Origin: CAZTPJ01 sp964614515
Lineage (GTDB): Bacteria > Planctomycetota > Phycisphaerae > Phycisphaerales > UBA1924
Reading direction: 5' to 3'
Length of the DNA stretch: 10,857 bases
Assembly: GCA_964614515.1 (NCBI GenBank)
Contig: CAZTPJ010000104.1
Location: forward strand, 1-10,857
This document shows positions 6,972-10,857 of this stretch, piece after piece (within the stretch, counting starts at the first letter, position 1; each line of letters opens with the position of its first letter). The position numbers and the translations under genes were made by a program. The notes under the pieces are model-generated. The model did not search any database. It was not told the origin of the DNA and saw only the letters and a list, made by a program, of their open reading frames with translations.

Positions 6972-7544
6972 ATGCTGCTTCAACATCGCATCTCGCAGGT
7001 TGTCGTCGGTCTCGTACTCGTGTGCAGCGCGGCCGTGTTGATGCTCGCCTTCGCCCAGCCTGAGCATAAAGTCACCAGTCAACTCGCCCAAACCCCCGTG
7101 GCCAAAATGATCGGAACGTGGAAAGGCACATCATGGGCCTTCAGACCCGATGGCCAGCGACATGAGGGGCCGGTTGTCGAACGCGTGCGATGGCATCTGG
7201 CCGGGGCCGCGATCCTCGTCGAGGGCTACGGCCACTACAAAGACGAAGCCTCCGGCGAGTTCATCACCGTTCACGAAGCCACCGGCCTGATCGAACTCGA
7301 AAAGGATGGCACAACCATCGCCTTCTACGCACGCCGTGCGGGCGAGCCGTTCGTCAAGCGAACACTCGAAGTCGATGGCGACACGCTGCGCTGGTTCATC
7401 GACGGCCAGCCCGGCATGAAGATCCGCTTCACACTCACACTCACCGACACCACCTGGACCGAAATCGGCGAAATGTCCCGCGACGACGGCCAGACCTGGA
7501 CGCAGTTCCTGGGGATGGAACTGACGAAGACGGCGGCGAAATAG
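6972..7544 (+). CDS. Exported DUF1579-like (lipocalin-type barrel) protein
   Basis: The 190-residue product starts at ATG 6972, preceded by GAAGGA (6959-6964) at a 7-nt spacing. Residues 9-28 are a hydrophobic signal segment with likely cleavage after AFA, so the protein is probably exported. The rest begins MIGTWKG (46-52) and runs through alternating beta-strand-like segments: ILVEGYGHY, VHEATGLIELEKDG, TIAFYARR, LRWFIDG, WTEIGEMSRDDG. It ends at TQFLGMELTK. This order (a GTW-G start, then a body asking how much signal or ligand a small barrel holds) resembles DUF1579 and related lipocalin-like small barrels found widely in bacterial exported proteins. No ligand or catalytic residues can be assigned, and the family call is from memory of the pattern. 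The open frame upstream to 6648 lacks this character. The following small gene starts 23 bp later and may be co-transcribed. Confidence 0.8.
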   Translation: MLLQHRISQVVVGLVLVCSAAVLMLAFAQPEHKVTSQLAQTPVAKMIGTWKGTSWAFRPDGQRHEGPVVERVRWHLAGAAILVEGYGHYKDEASGEFITVHEATGLIELEKDGTTIAFYARRAGEPFVKRTLEVDGDTLRWFIDGQPGMKIRFTLTLTDTTWTEIGEMSRDDGQTWTQFLGMELTKTAAK

Positions 7545-7567
7545 TCGTCGGGTTGCACGGTGCTGAC

Positions 7568-8065
7568 ATGCCACGATCCCGCCCAACTTCTGCTGCGAAC
7601 CGACGCCGGAGTCCCATCCTGATCGCGTCGATGCCGCCGGAACCTGGCATCGCAAGCCGCGATGTGCGAGACATCATCGAACAAGTCCGCGCATGGCATG
7701 AAGCATGTTTGAAGACGTGGCGGCAACTTGTCTTCGTCCATCGCAAGGACGGCAAGGCTGATCTGGTCATCGGGGTCGGCGACCGACGGGGCCTGTACGT
7801 CGGCTGTTCGTATGGGTGGGACATCGGCGGGTGCTTTGATCTTATCGCGGTGGCTCCCGGCGGCTTCACAGGCAGGCGAACCGTGGTCGAATACAACTAC
7901 GACGGCAATCCATTCGAGACCTTTACACAGTGCCTGTTACCGTTTGATCTCGCGCATCACATCATCGAGGAGTTCCTGCACGCGCCAGATGCACTTCCGC
8001 TCTGTGTAGAGTGGATCAGCGAGACGGGATTGCGATGGACGCACATTCGACGCAAGCGAACCTGA
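7568..8065 (+). CDS. Small protein resembling Imm1-type immunity proteins
   Basis: The 165-residue product is soluble-looking, without signal peptide or membrane segments. Its core has beta-strand patterns (LVFVHRKDGKADLVIGVGD, RGLYVGCSYGWDIGG, RRTVVEYNYDG). The last third, LLPFDLAHHIIEEFLH followed by PLCVEWI, fits the 'P-x-x-x-A...EF...P-x-V-x-W' ending I associate with Imm1 immunity proteins of polymorphic toxin systems. That assignment is inference from a pattern and is not certain. No toxin gene lies beside it. The start is unclear: ATG 7568 has only a weak upstream GGTG, and ATG 7631 would give 144 residues and drop an Arg/Ser-rich N-terminus that looks less protein-like. It follows the DUF1579-like gene by 23 bp on the same strand, suggesting co-transcription. 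Confidence 0.72.
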   Translation: MPRSRPTSAANRRRSPILIASMPPEPGIASRDVRDIIEQVRAWHEACLKTWRQLVFVHRKDGKADLVIGVGDRRGLYVGCSYGWDIGGCFDLIAVAPGGFTGRRTVVEYNYDGNPFETFTQCLLPFDLAHHIIEEFLHAPDALPLCVEWISETGLRWTHIRRKRT

Positions 8066-8066
8066 C

Positions 8067-8099
8067 TTCGCCTTGCGCGGCGACTCGCCGCAGGACGAA
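8067..8099 (+). terminator. Imperfect hairpin right after the Imm1-like gene
   Basis: Starting two bases after the stop codon, TTCGCCTTGCG-GC-GGCGA pairs imperfectly with TCGCCGCAGGACGAA (one mismatch, one G-T, a 2-nt bulge) around a short loop. The core stem is GCGGC/GCCGC (8077-8091). Its position suggests a transcription terminator, but no T-tract follows, so it may work poorly or be Rho-assisted. Confidence 0.4.
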
Positions 8100-8170
8100 A
8101 CGCACGGCCTGGCGAAACAGAGCGCACAAGGGCTTCGAAGGCCATGGCCGCAGCGGGGATCGCAACCGCG

Positions 8171-8176
8171 TATGAT
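8171..8176 (+). promoter_or_regulatory. Candidate -10 element of the TPR/pseudoprotease gene
   Basis: TATGAT (5 of 6 to consensus) lies 35 bp before the ATG at 8212, in the 146-bp intergenic region after the hairpin. No recognisable -35 lies 16-19 bp upstream, so activator dependence or chance are both possible. Confidence 0.3.
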
Positions 8177-8211
8177 ATTGCATGTTCCCCGCTGGCCATG
8201 GAGAACCTGCC

Positions 8212-9375
8212 ATGCGATTTGTAACCTGCGGTGTGCTTGCGTTGGTCAGTCTGGCGTGGATCGCGTGCGCGGATGTGCCGGACGATCTGCGCGATTCGTT
8301 GGTCACTGTCACGCTGCGGTTCGCTGATGGGGGCGAGAAGATACGCCCCGGCGTCGTCGTGCATCAAGGGCATGTCGTATTCCGTTTGGGCGAAACGGAT
8401 GACGCTGTTTGTGGAGCGGAAGTGCTGACGAGGTCGGGCGAAACGATTGCGAGTCCTGGGTTTGTCGCGCTGTTACGGTCAAGGAACCTCGCGTTGGCGT
8501 TGGTTGATTGGCCCACGCCGCCGCCGAGCATGCCAATCTCCGAAACCACGCCACGTGAGCGATCAGTCGTGCGCATTCTCAATCCCCTCGCGCCACGGCC
8601 GGAAAGGGCGAGAGTGACGCACTCGGAAGACTCGGGTGGATTCCACCTCGAGCGCAAACTCACAGACACGCGGCGAGATGGGATTGTCTGCGTCGACGGC
8701 CGCCTCGCCGGGATTGTGGTTGGGTGGTCCTTCAGTGGCGAGTTTAAACGCCTCTCGAAACTACGTTTCAACGGTGGGTACGTGGTTTGTCATCCGTCAC
8801 AGATTCGCGCCATTCGGCCCGGGGATTTGGTCGCATGGTCGGAACTGCGCGCCGCGATCAAGCAAGAAGAAGAGGCGCATGCGTTGGGATCTCGCGCGCG
8901 GCAACTATGTACAGACGAACCAGCCCGAGCGATGGAGATTGCGCAGGAAGCGCTGCGTTTGCACCCCGCGGCGACCGATGCGCTGCGGACCCTGATGGTC
9001 ATCCATGCGCAGCAGGAAAAGTATCACGAATCGCTGCGCATGGCCGACCGAGTACTCGAACTCGAGCCCTTCGACGTCGTCGCGCTCTGTGCCAAGGCGA
9101 ATCTGGAACTGCACCTGGGATATCCGGCCACGGCTGCGGTGGCCGCTCGATCGCTTGTGGAACTCGAAGCCAAACCCGAGCATTTGCTCGTGCTTGCGCG
9201 AGCGCTGCGACGACTGGGCGATGTTGAGGGATCGATGAACGCGCTACGCATGGCCGCGTTGCTCGCGGGGCCGGACTCGGAGTATCAGCAGTTGCTTGAC
9301 GAGCTGGTCAAGCCCGAGGAGCCCAAGCCCTTCCGGCTCAATGAGAACGCCCTGGTTCCCCCTCCGGAGAAGTAA
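8212..9375 (+). CDS. Exported protein: degenerate trypsin-like domain plus TPR repeats
   Basis: The 387-residue product starts at ATG 8212, 8 nt after GGAG (8200-8203). Residues 1-20 are a signal peptide (MRFVTCGVLALVSLAWIACA); the Cys is not in a good lipobox. Residues 25-205 follow the layout of a trypsin-like (DegP-type) fold: VVVHQGHVVF, RNLALALVDWPTPPP where active enzymes have DLALL, and DGIVCVDGRLAGIVVG where active enzymes have GxSGGP...GxVVGI. The catalytic Asp position reads Asn and the Ser motif is absent, so proteolysis is unlikely; this is inference. Residues 215-365 contain three to four TPR-like helical hairpins (ALRLHPAATDALRTLMVIHA, ADRVLELEPFDVVALCAKAN, LLVLARALRRLGDVEGSMNA), probably a protein-binding scaffold. 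The open frame allows ten more codons upstream, but those lie before the ribosome binding site and signal peptide. Confidence 0.87.
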   Translation: MRFVTCGVLALVSLAWIACADVPDDLRDSLVTVTLRFADGGEKIRPGVVVHQGHVVFRLGETDDAVCGAEVLTRSGETIASPGFVALLRSRNLALALVDWPTPPPSMPISETTPRERSVVRILNPLAPRPERARVTHSEDSGGFHLERKLTDTRRDGIVCVDGRLAGIVVGWSFSGEFKRLSKLRFNGGYVVCHPSQIRAIRPGDLVAWSELRAAIKQEEEAHALGSRARQLCTDEPARAMEIAQEALRLHPAATDALRTLMVIHAQQEKYHESLRMADRVLELEPFDVVALCAKANLELHLGYPATAAVAARSLVELEAKPEHLLVLARALRRLGDVEGSMNALRMAALLAGPDSEYQQLLDELVKPEEPKPFRLNENALVPPPEK

Positions 9376-9439
9376 TCGCACATGGTGTTCTCGGAAGCTT
9401 GTGGGTCCGATGGCACGAACGCCAGAATAAAGCGATCCC

Positions 9440-9508
9440 CTACCCCCCCATCAGCACCATCACCGCCACGGTGAAATAGATCATCATCCCCGAGGCGTCC
9501 ATGATCGT
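9440..9508. repeat. Direct repeat copy 1 (mgtE 3' end), left of toxin-antitoxin
   Basis: Matches 10310-10378 at a constant offset of 870 bp: 54 bases identical (9440-9493), then two single differences (9494, 9506), 67 of 69 overall. Similarity stops abruptly on both sides. The copies flank the toxin-antitoxin pair and have the form of attachment sites at a gene's 3' end. Confidence 0.92.
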
Positions 9509-9544
9509 GGGGATGAGCGGCACCACAGCCACGCGCAGGACTGC
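9440..9544 (-). pseudogene. Fragment of mgtE 3' end (34 codons)
   Basis: On the minus strand the frame ending in TAG (9440-9442) encodes 34 residues finishing TIMDASGMMIYF and TVAVMVLMGG, identical over the last 22 residues to the end of the intact mgtE at 10310. Upstream the match falls away (VVPLIP here against SSPLVA there), and an in-frame TGA at 9545-9547 closes the frame. It has no start or other transmembrane segments, so it cannot be functional. It retains the last transmembrane helix, including the Asp that in MgtE lines the magnesium pore. Confidence 0.85.
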
Positions 9545-9627
9545 TCATCGACTTTCCAGACCGCGTGCTTGTCATCGCGTGGGGAATCGGGTTTGCTGTC
9601 TCGGCTACGTCTGAACGGGCTGACAGG

Positions 9628-9643
9628 GCGGTATACTTCCCGC
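9628..9643 (+). promoter_or_regulatory. Candidate promoter/operator of the toxin-antitoxin pair
   Basis: GCGG (9628-9631) and CCGC (9640-9643) flank the palindrome GTATAC (9631-9636), directly before the antitoxin ATG at 9644. TATACT (9632-9637) is 5 of 6 to a -10 box; its position would make the transcript leaderless or nearly so. No good -35 is seen. An inverted repeat over the -10 is where a self-regulating antitoxin would bind, but this is inference. Confidence 0.35.
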
Positions 9644-9889
9644 ATGTACCGAGAACAGGATGTCCCGTTCGTATATGAGCACGGCGTACTCAAGCCTGAG
9701 CAGCCGCTCGACCTGCCGGAGGGGTCTCGCGGGATCGCGCGTATCCGCGAACCGGACGCCCGCAACGGCTCGACGCAGAGCCAGGCTCGACGCCGGGCGA
9801 TTGACGCGATTCGTCGTATCGGCGAATCGGGCGTCTTCAACTCGGGTGGCCATAAACTGACTCGCGACGAGATGCATGAACGCGATTGA
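9644..9889 (+). CDS. AF2212-like (DUF104) antitoxin of a toxin-antitoxin pair
   Basis: The 81-residue product begins with the short beta motif of the AF2212-like antitoxin family: VPFVYEHGVLKPEQPLDLPEGSRGIARI (residues 7-34; family pattern 'v-yE-GvLkPl-pl-LpEG-rv-v'). It continues with an Arg-rich middle (QARRRAIDAIRRIG, 47-60) and a tail that probably wraps the toxin. Members pair with PIN-domain toxins and neutralise them, and often repress their own operon. I chose ATG 9644 because the motif starts seven residues later; the frame opens upstream at 9569 but that stretch is not family-like. Its last 14 bp overlap the toxin start, typical of coupled translation. Confidence 0.85.
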   Translation: MYREQDVPFVYEHGVLKPEQPLDLPEGSRGIARIREPDARNGSTQSQARRRAIDAIRRIGESGVFNSGGHKLTRDEMHERD

Positions 9890-10286
9890 CACCAATGTGT
9901 TGATCTATTCGATCGACGCGCAGGATTCGACCAAGCGTCATCGCGCCATCAGTCTGATCGAGTCGCTCTCCGAGGCGGAAACGGTCATCCCGTGGCAGGT
10001 GGCCTGCGAAGTGGCTGCGGTCATCCGATCCATGGCGGTTTCAGGCAGGTTCCACGGGGATTACCACGAGGCGGTCAACTCGCTTCGGTCGTGCTTTCCG
10101 ATCGCGTTGCCGCGACACTCAACCTTGGAACGGTCAATGCGGATCCAAATGCAGTACCAGGTGTCACCGTGGGACGCGATGCTCATCGCCGCGTGTGCCG
10201 ACGTAGGCGTGAGGCATCTGTATACGGAGGACATGCAGGGCCGACCGGAAATCGAAGGCGTCCGCTTTGTCAATCCCTTCGCTTGA
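9876..10286 (+). CDS. PIN-domain toxin (VapC-like ribonuclease)
   Basis: The 136-residue product is a complete PIN domain, usually a Mg2+-dependent RNase that cleaves tRNA or rRNA when its antitoxin is degraded. The acidic active-site residues are in place: D5 (AIDTNVLIYS), E45 (QVACEVAAV), D100 (SPWDAMLIAA) and D119 (LYTEDMQ). The order DTNVL ... WDA ... TEDM matches the family, and the domain looks intact, so an active toxin is expected. The ATG at 9876 overlaps the antitoxin by 14 bp. The gene ends 24 bp before the mgtE stop codon on the opposite strand, so the pair is convergent with mgtE. I use no gene symbol because the antitoxin is not VapB-type in the strict sense. Confidence 0.92.
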   Translation: MNAIDTNVLIYSIDAQDSTKRHRAISLIESLSEAETVIPWQVACEVAAVIRSMAVSGRFHGDYHEAVNSLRSCFPIALPRHSTLERSMRIQMQYQVSPWDAMLIAACADVGVRHLYTEDMQGRPEIEGVRFVNPFA

Positions 10287-10309
10287 CCCCGACGTCTCCA
10301 TTCCCACCT

Positions 10310-10378
10310 CTACCCCCCCATCAGCACCATCACCGCCACGGTGAAATAGATCATCATCCCCGATGCGTCCATGATTGT
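10310..10378. repeat. Direct repeat copy 2 (within intact mgtE 3' end)
   Basis: Partner of 9440-9508, same orientation. It covers the stop codon and the last 22 codons of the intact mgtE. Together the two repeats bound a segment with an 870-bp period that contains only the toxin-antitoxin pair. Confidence 0.92.
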
Positions 10379-10857
10379 CGCCACCAGCGGTGATGATGCC
10401 GCGGCCGGGTCGAAGTTGATCTTGCGCAGGATCAGCGGGAGCATGGCCCCGGCCACGGAGCCCCAGAGCACCACGAGCGAGATCGTTACCCACACGGTCA
10501 TGGCGAGGCGCACGGGCGCATCGACGGGTTTCGGCCCGGCCACATGCCACACCATGGCGCACGCCGCGCCCAGCGACCCCAGCGCCAGGCCCATGAGCAG
10601 GCCCGTCAGAATCTCCTTTCGCGCCACGCGCAGCCACGCGCCGGGTCTGATCTGTTCCAGCGCCAGGGCACGAATGATCAGCGTCGCGCTTTGTGAACCC
10701 GTGTTGCCGCCGGTTGAAATGATCAACGGCATGAAAACCGCCAGAATCGCCGCTTTTTCCAGCGCATCGTGAAACAGTCCGAGCACCAGCAGCGTGGCCG
10801 TCTGCGCCCCGAAGATGATCGCCAGCCACAGCCCACGCTTGCGCACCATCTCCAGCA
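10310..10857 (-). CDS. mgtE: Magnesium transporter MgtE, membrane domain (partial, N-terminus off window)
   Basis: The frame is open to the right edge, giving the C-terminal ~182 residues, about the whole transmembrane domain; the cytoplasmic N domain and CBS pair lie outside. MgtE is a homodimeric Mg2+ channel of the inner membrane that closes when cytoplasmic Mg2+ is high. Motifs: RKRGLWLAIIFGAQ at the first helix; VFMPLIISTGGNTGSQSATL and IRALALEQI (family 'P...GGN-G-Q--T...R-LALG-I'); WGSVAGAMLPLILRKINFDP; and SSPLVATIMDASGMMIYF, where the Asp corresponds to the pore Asp of helix 5. The internal ATG at 10849 is not the real start. The last 69 bp are duplicated at 9440-9508, so this copy may carry a 3' end supplied by an integrated element. 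Confidence 0.95.
   Translation of the reverse strand, partial: LEMVRKRGLWLAIIFGAQTATLLVLGLFHDALEKAAILAVFMPLIISTGGNTGSQSATLIIRALALEQIRPGAWLRVARKEILTGLLMGLALGSLGAACAMVWHVAGPKPVDAPVRLAMTVWVTISLVVLWGSVAGAMLPLILRKINFDPAAASSPLVATIMDASGMMIYFTVAVMVLMGG

Noticed and set aside
9538..9625. Hydrophobic plus-strand reading (LLIDFPDRVLVIAWGIGF) before the antitoxin
   Set aside because: It has no start codon or ribosome binding site and joins no gene; it could be a remnant brought by the insertion, but nothing supports a gene.
9440..10378. Insertion sequence or integron cassette carrying the toxin-antitoxin pair
   Set aside because: I found no transposase, terminal inverted repeats, integrase or attC-like structure. 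The flanking repeats are mgtE coding sequence, far longer than a target-site duplication.
1..10857. CRISPR array
   Set aside because: No regularly spaced short repeats occur; the only repeats are the mgtE ends and the internal coding repeats of the 5476-6708 gene.

Overview
This is a high-GC bacterial chromosomal fragment, most likely from a planctomycete of the class Phycisphaerae. The best taxonomic clue is the protein at 5476-6708 (- strand). It ends in two Cys-rich, dockerin-like units containing DIFDFLCFGN, a C-terminal signature I associate with exported proteins of Phycisphaerales. Several planctomycete-type secreted proteins of unknown function fit the same picture. The assignment rests on protein style, not on a marker-gene comparison.

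Layout. 1-1187 (-): an exported or anchored protein with a CX4CH haem-like motif, running off the left edge. 1417-1500 (-): tRNA-Leu(GAG). 1545-4149 (-): a probable two-gene operon of a large exported protein of unknown function followed 37 bp later by thioredoxin reductase (trxB). 4283-5395 (+): alanine dehydrogenase (ald), divergent from that operon across a 133-bp promoter region. 5476-6708 (-): a secreted protein made of two tandem choice-of-anchor-R-like modules plus the dockerin-like tail. 6972-8065 (+): an exported DUF1579-like protein followed 23 bp later by a small protein resembling Imm1 immunity proteins. 8212-9375 (+): an exported protein with an apparently inactive trypsin-like domain and TPR repeats. 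9440-10378: a toxin-antitoxin pair (AF2212/DUF104-like antitoxin and PIN-domain VapC-like toxin) between two direct copies of the 3' end of mgtE. 10310 to the right edge (-): the membrane domain of the MgtE magnesium transporter.

Most genes are housekeeping or planctomycete surface/export functions with no shared pathway. The most notable structure is at the right end. The last ~69 bp of mgtE occur twice in direct orientation, exactly 870 bp apart, with the toxin-antitoxin pair between them. The distal copy is a dead 34-codon fragment. This looks like integration of a minimal toxin-antitoxin cassette at the 3' end of mgtE, or the remains of a tandem mgtE duplication. No integrase, transposase, CRISPR array or phage gene is visible. 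I do not see a clear multi-gene new system; the mgtE/toxin-antitoxin arrangement, the orphan Imm1-like protein and the pseudoprotease-TPR protein are the best leads.
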